DNA from: a virus
DNA length: 29,023 nt
Strand: one strand, 5' to 3'
IMG/VR virus record: IMGVR_UViG_3300037042_001675
Location: 1-29,023 of that record
Of this stretch, positions 1-6,408 are shown in pieces. The notes under the pieces were generated by a model that was not told the DNA's origin, searched no databases, and saw only the letters and a program-made list of their open reading frames with translations. The position numbers and the translations under genes were made by a program. Positions within the stretch are counted from its first letter, which is position 1. Every line of letters starts with the position of its first letter.

Positions 1-91
1 TTTTGTTGTAGGCCTTATCCTGGGATTAATCATACCTTATCTATTACAAGGTGGCCTATTAGATAGGATATCCCTGTGGCGTAAATTATGA
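1..91 (+). CDS. 3' end of u-spanin gene (truncated by window edge)
   Basis: The reading frame ends with a TGA at 89-91 and matches the last ~30 codons of the complete spanin gene at 27518-27991. It covers the C-terminal transmembrane segment and the short basic tail. The first ~30 bases differ from the other copy at about 8 positions, the rest is identical. The stop overlaps the ATG of the exonuclease gene (ATGA), as in the other copy. Confidence 0.85.
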   Translation, partial: FVVGLILGLIIPYLLQGGLLDRISLWRKL

Positions 92-867
92 TAAGAAAAC
101 GTTTATTTTACGACATTGAGACATCATTCAATGTTGGAGTGTTTTGGCGTACTGGCTACAACATCAACATAAACCCTCAGGATATAATCCATGAGAGGGC
201 CATCATTTGTATATGTTATAAATGGGAAGGTGAGGAGGAGATTCACAGCCTAACCTGGTCAAAAAATCAGAGTGATAAGGCTATGCTGAAGGAATTTACA
301 AAATTACTAGCACAGGCTGATGAGATAGTGGCTCACAATGGTGATAGATTTGACCTGAAATGGATACGCACACGGGCCTTAATTCACGGCATTGATGTTA
401 TGCCTCATCCGAAAACAATTGATACCCTTAAATTGGCTAAAAAATACTTTAATTTCAATTCAAATAAACTCGACTATATAGCCAAGTTTCTTCAGGTAGG
501 GGCAAAGATGGAGACGGGAGGCTTAGATCTATGGAAAGATATAGTATTTCGTAAAGATCAGAAGGCCCTGGATAAGATGGTGGCATATTGTAAGATGGAT
601 GTGCAGGTATTAGAGAAGGTATATAATAAGATACAGGCATATACATTACCTCAGCACAATTATGCTGTACAGCATGGAGGAGATAGGTATGAATGTGTGG
701 AATGTGGAGGCACTAACTACCAATACAACAAAAAGGTAGTTACCAGAGCAGGCACCGTGCACCATTGGGTAAAATGTAGGGATTGCAAGAGCTACAATAA
801 GCTCAGTCAACTGGTATTTAGTAAATATCAGGAGTACATCTACAGAAAAAAGAAAAATATTTTCTAG
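88..867 (+). CDS. DnaQ-like (RNase H-fold) 3'-5' exonuclease with C-terminal zinc ribbon
   Basis: A 259-residue protein with the three exonuclease motifs of the DEDDy family: ExoI Asp9-x-Glu11 in YDIET, ExoII around His83-Asn84-x-Asp86 (then Phe88-Asp89), and ExoIII Tyr167-x3-Asp171 (YCKMD). The C-terminus carries a probable zinc ribbon (Cys203-x2-Cys206 and Cys230-x2-Cys233). Likely role: cytoplasmic, metal-dependent exonuclease in phage DNA replication, recombination or host DNA breakdown; the exact substrate cannot be told from sequence. The gene overlaps the spanin stop by 4 bases (ATGA), so it is translated at the end of the lysis unit. A second copy at 27988-28767 differs at 6 residues (50, 159, 166, 184, 231, 234), none in the catalytic motifs. 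Confidence 0.85.
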   Translation: MIRKRLFYDIETSFNVGVFWRTGYNININPQDIIHERAIICICYKWEGEEEIHSLTWSKNQSDKAMLKEFTKLLAQADEIVAHNGDRFDLKWIRTRALIHGIDVMPHPKTIDTLKLAKKYFNFNSNKLDYIAKFLQVGAKMETGGLDLWKDIVFRKDQKALDKMVAYCKMDVQVLEKVYNKIQAYTLPQHNYAVQHGGDRYECVECGGTNYQYNKKVVTRAGTVHHWVKCRDCKSYNKLSQLVFSKYQEYIYRKKKNIF

Positions 868-937
868 CTAATTCCTTTATTTTACAAGGGTTTCAAAAAT
901 AATTTGTTAAAAAATGCAAAAATTTGTCAATAAAGTT

Positions 938-967
938 TTGCATATATGAAAATGTTATATATCTTTG
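938..967 (+). promoter_or_regulatory. Host-type (Bacteroidota housekeeping) promoter P1
   Basis: TTG at 938-940, a 19-base spacer and TATCTTTG at 960-967 match the Bacteroidota -33/-7 consensus TTG-N19-TAnnTTTG. The spacer begins with the palindrome CATATATG (941-948). The sequence after the box (TAAGGTCAATA, then GCAAAAC) is shared with promoter P2 at 5499-5528. It lies in the ~130-base gap before the gene at 1001 and probably drives the genes up to the terminator at 2498. A further identical copy is at 28838-28867. Confidence 0.82.
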
Positions 968-1000
968 TAAGGTCAATATGACGCAAAACCCATAAAAAAA

Positions 1001-1213
1001 ATGATTATGAAAGCGACAGAAATTAGAATTGAAAGAACTTCCAGCTACGGGCATTACCGAGTAACTGGAGTAGTAGAAGGTAGAGAAGTATCTTGCATCA
1101 CTACCAATAGTGAGGCCTTTGATTACCTTAATGATGATGAGGATGCTGAGAAACAAGCTGAAGCTCAAGCTCATTGTCAGATGATTTTAGAATTAACCTA
1201 CGAAAATTTATAA
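1001..1213 (+). CDS. Small unknown protein, first gene after promoter P1
   Basis: A 70-residue acidic protein of unknown family. The N-terminal half looks like beta strands with an extended stretch (IRIERTSSYGHYRVTGVV), the C-terminal part is an acidic helix rich in Asp, Glu, Gln and Ala. Start is ATG 1001 or ATG 1007, just after a poly-A leader, about 30 bases downstream of the expected transcription start of P1. As the first gene behind a strong host-type promoter it is likely expressed immediately after infection. A partial second copy begins at 28901 with a changed patch at residues 13-15. Confidence 0.65.
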   Translation: MIMKATEIRIERTSSYGHYRVTGVVEGREVSCITTNSEAFDYLNDDEDAEKQAEAQAHCQMILELTYENL

Positions 1214-1215
1214 TT

Positions 1216-1320
1216 ATGAAAGACCCGTATGTAAACAGCTTAGTTAGCTTTATTGTGTTAGTCGGCATGACAGCCGTAATGTATTACTCTTTAATTTTTT
1301 CGATATGTGGATCAATATAA
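1216..1320 (+). CDS. 34-residue single-span membrane protein
   Basis: ATG at 1216 is two bases after the previous stop; TAA at 1318-1320. After a short polar N-terminus (MKDPYVNS) almost the whole protein is hydrophobic (LVSFIVLVGMTAVMYYSLIF), enough for one membrane span. Its end overlaps the next start (1305) by 16 bases, typical of the tight packing here. Function unknown; a small membrane effector or regulator is possible. Too short for family recognition. Confidence 0.5.
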   Translation: MKDPYVNSLVSFIVLVGMTAVMYYSLIFSICGSI

Positions 1321-1589
1321 CAGACGACAGCGAAAGAAATGAATTTCAAGCTGAATTCGAAATCTTTGATTATTCAGGTGAGTTTAAATTCAGAATGTTC
1401 AGAGATGAGACATTTGATATATATGATGTGGAGGCAGTAACCTCAGAAGGTGATGACTATACCTTGAATGATGTACAGATGGAAGGCCTTAACTATTGGC
1501 TTCAGGAGCTCATCAATGAGCAAGGTATCCGCTACGACAATGGCTCTGGCGTACATGAGTGGGATGAACACTGGACTTGCGGATTATGA
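1305..1589 (+). CDS. Acidic hypothetical protein
   Basis: A 94-residue, strongly acidic protein (many Asp/Glu) beginning MWINITDDSE. The middle contains alternating hydrophobic and charged residues suggestive of beta strands (FRMFRDETFDIYDVEAV), followed by a helix with NYWLQELINEQG. Members with a comparable acidic character are common among phage early genes and some mimic DNA, but nothing here proves that. The stop overlaps the next ATG (ATGA at 1586-1589). Confidence 0.6.
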   Translation: MWINITDDSERNEFQAEFEIFDYSGEFKFRMFRDETFDIYDVEAVTSEGDDYTLNDVQMEGLNYWLQELINEQGIRYDNGSGVHEWDEHWTCGL

Positions 1590-1798
1590 ACCTCTACGAG
1601 ATGGCCAGATGGTGGCGGAAGCAGAGCCTACCCCATGACAGGGGGGGCTCATTTGATATAGAACTTTATTTACAAATTTTAAAAACTAAGTACGAATGTT
1701 TAGATTGTTATACTATGCAGGCGGAAGCCTCAGAGAGAGTTACGACTTCCCAACAGAAGCCCTTGCAAACTGGAAAGCCAGAGAGCTGTACCGATTAG
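1586..1798 (+). CDS. Small unknown protein, 3' end overlaps the next gene
   Basis: The best start is ATG 1586, which overlaps the previous stop in an ATGA junction, rather than TTG 1577. This gives 70 residues starting MNLYEMARWWRKQS. The last ~34 codons (from 1696) overlap a second frame encoding a convincing 47-residue protein, and this C-terminus (polar, with Ser, Thr, Gln) looks less protein-like. The N-terminal half is therefore the better supported part. A run of seven G at about 1639-1645 is noted. Function unknown. Confidence 0.45.
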   Translation: MNLYEMARWWRKQSLPHDRGGSFDIELYLQILKTKYECLDCYTMQAEASERVTTSQQKPLQTGKPESCTD

Positions 1799-1839
1799 GT
1801 ACCCATAGATTAGGTCATTTTATAATTGAGAAGCTATGA
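1696..1839 (+). CDS. 47-residue hypothetical protein in overlapping frame
   Basis: ATG 1696 to TGA 1837-1839 encodes 47 residues beginning MFRLLYYAGGSLRESYDFPT, with an aromatic, well-balanced composition and a basic helix (ALANWKARELYRLG). Its stop overlaps the ATG of the HTH gene at 1836 in an ATGA junction, the same translational coupling seen across this operon. It lies in a different frame from 1586-1798, sharing 103 bases. The frame is closed by TAA at 1687-1689, so it is not a frameshifted continuation. Function unknown. Confidence 0.5.
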   Translation: MFRLLYYAGGSLRESYDFPTEALANWKARELYRLGTHRLGHFIIEKL

Positions 1840-2027
1840 ATCAGCACAAAATATACAGGGTACTTAGGCTCATGCAGTTACTTCAGGATAAGCCCAGGAC
1901 CGTTAGGAGCATGGCCAGGTACTTAGGCACCAGTGAGCGCACAGCATATAGATACATTCAGCTTTTTATGAAGCTAAAGATGCAAGTAAAAAAAGATCAA
2001 TTTAATAAATACTTTATACAAAAATGA
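1836..2027 (+). CDS. Small winged-helix/HTH DNA-binding protein
   Basis: A 63-residue basic protein made almost entirely of one HTH domain: helix 1 around residues 5-17 (YRVLRLMQLLQD), helix 2 in VRSMARYLG (about 23-31) and recognition helix SERTAYRYIQLF (about 33-44), as in HTH_11/DeoR-like domains. It is coupled to both neighbours (ATGA overlap upstream; its stop overlaps the start at 2024). Position just before the DnaA-like gene and the candidate origin suggests a transcription regulator of the early operon or a replication cofactor; no direct evidence separates these. Confidence 0.7.
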   Translation: MNQHKIYRVLRLMQLLQDKPRTVRSMARYLGTSERTAYRYIQLFMKLKMQVKKDQFNKYFIQK

Positions 2028-2476
2028 ACGAAGAAAGATACAAAGTAGCAACAGATTTGAATCAGGACATCATTGATATCATTAATGAGTACCAATTGAA
2101 TATACCAAAGAGAACCCCAGAGATAGCCTTTAAACGTTTTTTCCTGTACAATTTTCTGCACAAACGTAGGCACCTATCCACAACAATGATCGGCAGAATG
2201 TTTGGGAAAAACCATGCAAGCGTTATTCACGGCATACGAGAGCATGAGTACTGGTGGAAAAAGAAAGATCCTTACTACCTCAGAGCTGTATATCCATTGC
2301 CTGAGCTCATTAACCACAGGAGAGAGGATGTAAACAGCTATGATGTGAAGGTAATGCACTTGGATGACCAGGAGGTTAAATTGACCATTACTGGAGTATT
2401 TTCTCCAAAGATGTTAACATCTATTGAACAATTAATGCAACGTGAAGAAATTGGCCGTATATTTACCCCATCATAA
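2024..2476 (+). CDS. Stand-alone DnaA domain IV-like DNA-binding protein
   Basis: A 150-residue protein whose residues ~10-80 resemble the C-terminal DNA-binding domain of the bacterial initiator DnaA: a preceding helix (IAFKRFFLYNFLHKRRHLS), then TMIGRMFGKNHASVIHGI (about 54-71), which parallels the DnaA signature (IG..FG.RDHSTVxHa). No AAA+ ATPase domain precedes it. The C-terminal ~70 residues (with YDVKVMHLDDQEVKLTITG) are unrelated and unknown. It is the last gene before the terminator and the repeat-rich gap at 2523-2700, so a role in recognising the phage origin is likely. Alternative: a transcription regulator using the same fold, or an antagonist that occupies host DnaA sites. Confidence 0.72.
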   Translation: MNEERYKVATDLNQDIIDIINEYQLNIPKRTPEIAFKRFFLYNFLHKRRHLSTTMIGRMFGKNHASVIHGIREHEYWWKKKDPYYLRAVYPLPELINHRREDVNSYDVKVMHLDDQEVKLTITGVFSPKMLTSIEQLMQREEIGRIFTPS

Positions 2477-2497
2477 TTATAATGTGGGTTATAATTG

Positions 2498-2522
2498 AAG
2501 GGAGTCAAGGCTCCCTTTTTTT
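2498..2522 (+). terminator. Intrinsic terminator after the DnaA-like gene
   Basis: Stem AAGGGAG (2498-2504) pairs with CTCCCTT (2511-2517), loop TCAAGG, and the 3' arm runs into seven T (2516-2522). It lies 22 bases after the stop of the DnaA-like gene and closes the P1 transcription unit. Confidence 0.8.
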
Positions 2523-2715
2523 GTCATGACAGCATGACGATGTGCCAATTCTCTTTATATACCCCCCTTGAAATATGAGTAACTTTTTTTTTGAAACTTT
2601 TGCAAATTTATCGTCATATCGTCATGAAATCACGGAAACGCAGTACTGTATTGAGTTTTAGCCATGACGATAAAAAAAATTTATCGACATTTGTCGGCAG
2701 TATTATGTCATTAAT
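2523..2715. other. Candidate replication origin with repeated TTATCGTCA elements
   Basis: This AT-rich gap contains a cluster of one short element on both strands: TTATCGTCA at 2608-2616 (+), ATATCGTCA at 2616-2624 (+), TTATCGTCA at 2665-2673 (-), TTATCGACA at 2681-2689 (+), ACATCGTCA at 2535-2543 (-). It also has a GTCATGAC palindrome at 2523-2530. The element resembles the DnaA box TTATCCACA. Arms 2664-2674 and 2680-2690 form a near-perfect 11-base inverted repeat with a 5-base A loop. A run of nine T (2584-2592) could serve as an unwinding element. Origin function is inferred from repeats plus flanking DnaA-like and primase genes; the same sites could be operators for the primase promoter. 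Confidence 0.6.
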
Positions 2716-2723
2716 TATATTTG
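2716..2723 (+). promoter_or_regulatory. Probable host-type -7 box before the primase gene
   Basis: TATATTTG at 2716-2723 fits TAnnTTTG. The nearest upstream TTG (2691-2693) is 22 bases away instead of 19, so the -33 element is weak or replaced by an activator. Transcription would begin near 2728-2730, at the ATG, leaving little or no leader. Confidence 0.5.
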
Positions 2724-2729
2724 TACCCT

Positions 2730-5042
2730 ATGTATAACCCCACAATTTCAGTTTTCCGAAGCCTATTCAATAGTAAGGAAACACCATTTAAGCTAACAGC
2801 TCTAGAAGTATTTAACCGTATTAAGCAAGGTAATCCTGATATAATAGCTAAAATCAACAGAATAAGAGCTGGAGATCCAGAGAGTAAGAATCAACTCATG
2901 GCCATTATGTTTAACGGCACCTTTAATGAGCGTAAAGATGATGGCCTGGTAGCTCATTCTGGGCTATGTGTATTAGATTTCGATAAGTACCCTAATGAGA
3001 AGGTACAGCAGGAGGAAAGAAAGAGGCTCATGGAGTGCCCGTATGTTTATATGCTTTTCACCTCCCCATCGGGTAATGGGCTGAAGGTAGTGATAAGGAT
3101 ACCAGAAAGTGATAAATTTGAGCACAAACGTAGGTTTAAAGCATTCGAGCAGTATATACAAAGTGATTATTTTGATACGGCCAATAGTAACGTAAGCCGT
3201 GTGTGCTTTGAGTCCTATGATCCTGAGGCCTACCTCAATGAATTTTGCGAGGTATATACAGGGATCTCTGAGGATGTGGGATATCATGTATCTGAGAAGC
3301 TCCCAGTATTGGCCATTACCAATGAGGATAGAATTATTGATCTAATCATGCGCTTTGATCATGGTAATTTTCAGGCAGGCAGGAATAACTGGATATATAA
3401 GGTAGCCTGTTGCATGGCTGAGTACGGAGTGGATGAGTATGCAGCTAAGGATTACCTCCAACAATACCAGCAGGATGGCTTTACCTTGCATGAAATAATG
3501 GTTACCATTGGGAGCGCATACAGAAAGGCACCTTTTGGAACCCGTTACTTTGAGGATAATAGCACGGTAAAGAAAGTAAAGATAAAGCTACAGGATGGCA
3601 TCTCTGAGGATGAGATACAAAAGCAACTAGGAGTTAATGGCGGGATAATTGAATCAGTTAAGAAGGAGGTGCAGAATGTAGACGATGTATTTTGGCAGAA
3701 TGATGGAAAGAAAGTAACCATTCTACCCCATGACTATGCCAAATTTTTGCATAAGCACGGATTTGCTAAGTATTACCCAGAGCGAAGCAATAAGCCTACC
3801 TATGTATATATCCAGGAAAACAAGGTACAGGAGAGCTCCGTGGAGCTTATAAAGGATTTTGTACTGAAATACCTACTTTCTAAGGATGAGCTGGATGTAT
3901 ATAACCATTGTGCTAAAAGTGCTCAGCTCTTCACTGAGAGCCATCTCAATATGCTGGAAAGTATTAACATGAAAATACTCCAGGATAGCAGGGATGTTAG
4001 TTATATCCCATTCCTTAATGGAGTGGTAAGGGTAACTAAGGATCAGATAGACCTACTCAGTTACATTGATATTGATGGCTATATCTGGCATGAGCAAATC
4101 ATAAAGAGAAATTTTACCCGATTAAATTCTCATGATAACAATTTTCAGGATTTTGTGCATAAGGTATCTAACCAGGACCAGGATAGAATCAAAGCGATGG
4201 AGAGTACCCTAGGCTATTTAATACATACCTTCAAAGACAAAACAGATCAAAAGGCAATTATATTTAATGATCAGGAGATCGATGACAATCCCAACGGGGG
4301 GAGTGGCAAGAGCTTAATGCTAACAGCTATTGGTAACATCCGTAAAATTATAAAGATAGATGGTAAGGCTTACAACCCTTCTAAGAATGATTTTGTTTAT
4401 CAGCGTGTGAACTTGGATACCCAGGTCCTAGCATTCGATGATGTGAGGAAACATTTTGATTTTGAGCAGTTATTTAGCCTTATTACTGAGGGCATCCCTG
4501 TAAACCGAAAAAATAAAGATGAGATTTATATACCATTCGAGCGAAGCCCTAAGATAGTTATAACTACTAACTATGTGATATCTGGAGCTGGCACCTCCCA
4601 TGACAGGAGAAGGCATGAAATAGAGTTCTTTCAGTACTTTAATTCGCAACGCAACCCACAGGATGAGTATGGTAGGCTTCTCTTTGATGAGTGGACAGCC
4701 TCAGAGTGGACAGCATTTGACAATTATATGCTAAATAACCTACAGATGTACCTACAGAATGGCTTACTCAAGAGCAAATCAATCAATGCCGATGCTAAGC
4801 GTTTTATACAGTCAACTTGTAAAGAGTTTTATGATTTTGTGATGGATGGCAACATCGGGCTAGGCACCAGGCATTATAATAAGAGCTCCATTGAGAGCTT
4901 TCAAGAGGATACCAATGGATTTAAGGATTTAGATTCTAGAAAATATCTTAAATGGGTAGCCTCATGGGCTACTTATAAAGGATATAAATTTGTAAAAAAT
5001 AGGGATCAGCACGGTAGATTTTTTGAAATAACAGCAGAATGA
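2730..5042 (+). CDS. Primase-helicase (VirE-N/BT4734-like domain + SF3 helicase)
   Basis: A 770-residue replication protein. The chosen start is ATG 2730; a TTG at 2721 is also in frame but lies inside the -7 box. Domains in order: VirE N-terminal/BT4734-like region (about 1-160, with HSGLCVLDFDKYP and YMLFTSPSGNGLKVVIRI), as in Bacteroidota primases; a PriCT-like helical region (about 205-275, GRNNWIYKVACCMAEYGV); a linker; and an SF3/DUF5906-type helicase with Walker A NPNGGSGKS (520-528), acidic Walker B VLAFDDVRK, and a sensor segment KIVITTNYV. It would prime and unwind phage DNA. Its stop overlaps the VRR-NUC gene start (ATGA at 5039-5042). Placement next to the candidate origin fits an initiator-helicase role. 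Confidence 0.85.
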   Translation: MYNPTISVFRSLFNSKETPFKLTALEVFNRIKQGNPDIIAKINRIRAGDPESKNQLMAIMFNGTFNERKDDGLVAHSGLCVLDFDKYPNEKVQQEERKRLMECPYVYMLFTSPSGNGLKVVIRIPESDKFEHKRRFKAFEQYIQSDYFDTANSNVSRVCFESYDPEAYLNEFCEVYTGISEDVGYHVSEKLPVLAITNEDRIIDLIMRFDHGNFQAGRNNWIYKVACCMAEYGVDEYAAKDYLQQYQQDGFTLHEIMVTIGSAYRKAPFGTRYFEDNSTVKKVKIKLQDGISEDEIQKQLGVNGGIIESVKKEVQNVDDVFWQNDGKKVTILPHDYAKFLHKHGFAKYYPERSNKPTYVYIQENKVQESSVELIKDFVLKYLLSKDELDVYNHCAKSAQLFTESHLNMLESINMKILQDSRDVSYIPFLNGVVRVTKDQIDLLSYIDIDGYIWHEQIIKRNFTRLNSHDNNFQDFVHKVSNQDQDRIKAMESTLGYLIHTFKDKTDQKAIIFNDQEIDDNPNGGSGKSLMLTAIGNIRKIIKIDGKAYNPSKNDFVYQRVNLDTQVLAFDDVRKHFDFEQLFSLITEGIPVNRKNKDEIYIPFERSPKIVITTNYVISGAGTSHDRRRHEIEFFQYFNSQRNPQDEYGRLLFDEWTASEWTAFDNYMLNNLQMYLQNGLLKSKSINADAKRFIQSTCKEFYDFVMDGNIGLGTRHYNKSSIESFQEDTNGFKDLDSRKYLKWVASWATYKGYKFVKNRDQHGRFFEITAE

Positions 5043-5491
5043 AAAAAGAACACAAAAACAAGCTCCATGAGCTGAAGGTAGAAAGGTATTCAATAACGCA
5101 TCCTAGCATACCTCCTAATTATATTGCTAAAACAGTGTACAAAGATCAAACAGCAAACGGCCTAACCAAAGCAATATGCGACTGGATTAACCTGCACGGT
5201 TACCAGGCAGAAAGAATTAATACAATGGGTACTGCTAGAGAGAAAAAAACAACAGGAGGTAAGGTAATTGGTGTTACCTGGACCAAAGGAACCAGTACGG
5301 CAGGGAGTGCTGATATATCCGCCACAATAAAGGGCCGTAGTGTTAAGATAGAGGTAAAGATAAAAGACAGGCAATCGGAAGCTCAAAAAAGATACCAGGA
5401 ACATATAGAAAAGGCTGGAGGGATTTATAAAATTTTTAGAGATTTTGATTCTTTTGTTGAATGGTATGAAAAATTTATTCAAAATAATTAA
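5039..5491 (+). CDS. VRR-NUC-type nuclease
   Basis: A 150-residue PD-(D/E)xK-superfamily nuclease. The core lies at about residues 88-132: GSADISATIKGR (Gly89...Asp92), then IEVKIKD (Glu105-x-Lys107), Gln116 in SEAQKRYQEHIEKAGG, matching the order of motifs in VRR-NUC proteins. These phage enzymes are often thought to process branched or recombination intermediates; substrate here is unknown. It is translationally coupled to the primase gene by an ATGA overlap and is the last gene of that unit; promoter P2 follows immediately. Confidence 0.82.
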   Translation: MKKEHKNKLHELKVERYSITHPSIPPNYIAKTVYKDQTANGLTKAICDWINLHGYQAERINTMGTAREKKTTGGKVIGVTWTKGTSTAGSADISATIKGRSVKIEVKIKDRQSEAQKRYQEHIEKAGGIYKIFRDFDSFVEWYEKFIQNN

Positions 5492-5498
5492 AAAAAAG

Positions 5499-5528
5499 TT
5501 GCATATATGAAAATAAGTACTACCTTTG
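5499..5528 (+). promoter_or_regulatory. Host-type promoter P2, twin of P1
   Basis: TTG 5499-5501, a 19-base spacer and TACCTTTG 5521-5528. The spacer begins with CATATATGAAAAT as in P1, and the following TAAGGTCAATA is also shared, then GCAAAAC. This is more similarity than a promoter consensus needs, so the shared palindrome or leader may bind a common regulator. It should drive the recombination operon from 5564 onward. Confidence 0.82.
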
Positions 5529-5563
5529 TAAGGTCAATAAGGCAAAACATTAATAAAAGCTAT

Positions 5564-5857
5564 ATGTACACATTTAACAACAACTACGGAATAGGTCAAG
5601 TGCAAGGAATTGAAAACCAAATGGTAACTATATATTTTGAAGATTCTGACATAACAAAAAAAGTACCTTTTGGTTTTGTAAAAATTTATGCGAATGAAAA
5701 TGACTTGGAAAATGAAATCAATCAAATACTTTCTAATGACCAATTAGAAGAAATTTTGTTAGCTGATAAGAAAAGGCATGAGGATAGGATGGAAAATCAG
5801 TCATTGATTTCTTATATAAATGAGCAGACCTCATATAATTGTGCTAAATCAATATAA
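5564..5857 (+). CDS. Small unknown protein heading the P2 operon
   Basis: A 97-residue protein of unknown family. The longer open frame back to ATG 5507 overlaps the promoter core, upstream of the expected transcription start near 5533, so ATG 5564 is chosen. The N-terminal ~50 residues (GIGQVQGIENQMVTIYFEDS) look like a small beta barrel with a glycine-rich turn, as in SH3-like or KOW-like folds; the C-terminal half is an acidic helix (ENEINQILSNDQLEEILL). As first gene of the operon it may be made early. No function is assigned. Confidence 0.65.
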   Translation: MYTFNNNYGIGQVQGIENQMVTIYFEDSDITKKVPFGFVKIYANENDLENEINQILSNDQLEEILLADKKRHEDRMENQSLISYINEQTSYNCAKSI

Positions 5858-5871
5858 TAAACCCTATAATT

Positions 5872-6408
5872 ATGGCAACAGCAAGAAAGACCCCTCAAGC
5901 TGATGAGGAAAAAACAGCACTGAATATCTATCAGAAACTGCATTTAGCAAAGCAGTCAATGGGTAAGGTCATTAAGAATGCTACTAATCCCCATCTGAAG
6001 CGGAACTATGCGGATATTAACAGCATCATTGATACCGTGGAGCCTATTCTACTTGATCATGGCCTGCTATTAATTCAGCCTGTAAAGGATGATAAGGTGT
6101 ACACTATAGTGGTGGATGTAGAGAATGGTGATAGATTTGAGTCATTCATGACATTACCTCCCATCACCGATGCACAGAAGCTAGGAGGAGCTATCACATA
6201 CTTCCGTAGATATACGCTAGTATCTTTACTATCCCTTCAGGCAGTAGATGATGATGGTCATGAGGCAAGCAGAGCACCCAAGGCAAAGCCATCATTAGAT
6301 GCTGAGAAGTTTGCTAAGGCATTGAAGGCTATTTCAGACGGCAGATACTCAGTAGATGAATTGAAAGCTACCTATTCACTAACTAAAGAGCAGGAGGGGC
6401 AGCTATGA
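5872..6408 (+). CDS. ERF-family single-strand annealing protein
   Basis: A 178-residue protein of the ERF superfamily. Typical features: N-terminal helical segment with LHLAKQSMGKVIKNA (about 23-37), RNYADINSIIDTVEPILLDHGLLLIQPV (about 45-71), and the conserved block GGAITYFRRYTLVSLLSL ending in DDDGHEA (about 106-132). ERF proteins anneal complementary single strands in phage recombination and genome circularisation. Its stop overlaps the start of the YqaJ-like exonuclease (ATGA at 6405-6408), the usual pairing of annealase with 5'-3' exonuclease. The C-terminal ~45 residues form a short basic helical tail. Confidence 0.87.
   Translation: MATARKTPQADEEKTALNIYQKLHLAKQSMGKVIKNATNPHLKRNYADINSIIDTVEPILLDHGLLLIQPVKDDKVYTIVVDVENGDRFESFMTLPPITDAQKLGGAITYFRRYTLVSLLSLQAVDDDGHEASRAPKAKPSLDAEKFAKALKAISDGRYSVDELKATYSLTKEQEGQL

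Larger units (their letters stand above)
1..1123. repeat. Left copy of a diverged ~1.12-kb terminal repeat
   Basis: Positions 1-1123 align without gaps to 27901-29023, an offset of exactly 27,900. The copy holds the 3' end of the spanin gene, the whole exonuclease gene, the promoter and the start of the following small gene. Compared by eye, identity is patchy: about 70 differences in the 780-base exonuclease gene, none from about 841 to 1038, then 5 in a short patch near 1039-1051. Either the genome is circular or permuted and the contig wrapped onto a second strain variant, or a real duplication exists. Confidence 0.95.

Noticed and set aside
868-900. A terminator after the exonuclease gene (CCTT...AAGG)
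   Set aside because: Only a 4-base stem without a following T tract; too weak to call.
1577-1840. A frameshift at the G7 run near 1639-1645 joining 1586-1798 with the 1696 frame
   Set aside because: The frame used by the 47-residue ORF has a TAA at 1687-1689, so the two cannot be one continuous protein by a slip at the G run.
2174-2182. CTATCCACA, one mismatch from a consensus DnaA box, inside the DnaA-like gene
   Set aside because: A single isolated copy within coding sequence is expected by chance; the cluster after the gene is stronger evidence.
5507-5563. The longer start at ATG 5507 for the gene ending at 5857
   Set aside because: That ATG lies inside the spacer of promoter P2, upstream of the expected transcription start, so it could not be on the mRNA.
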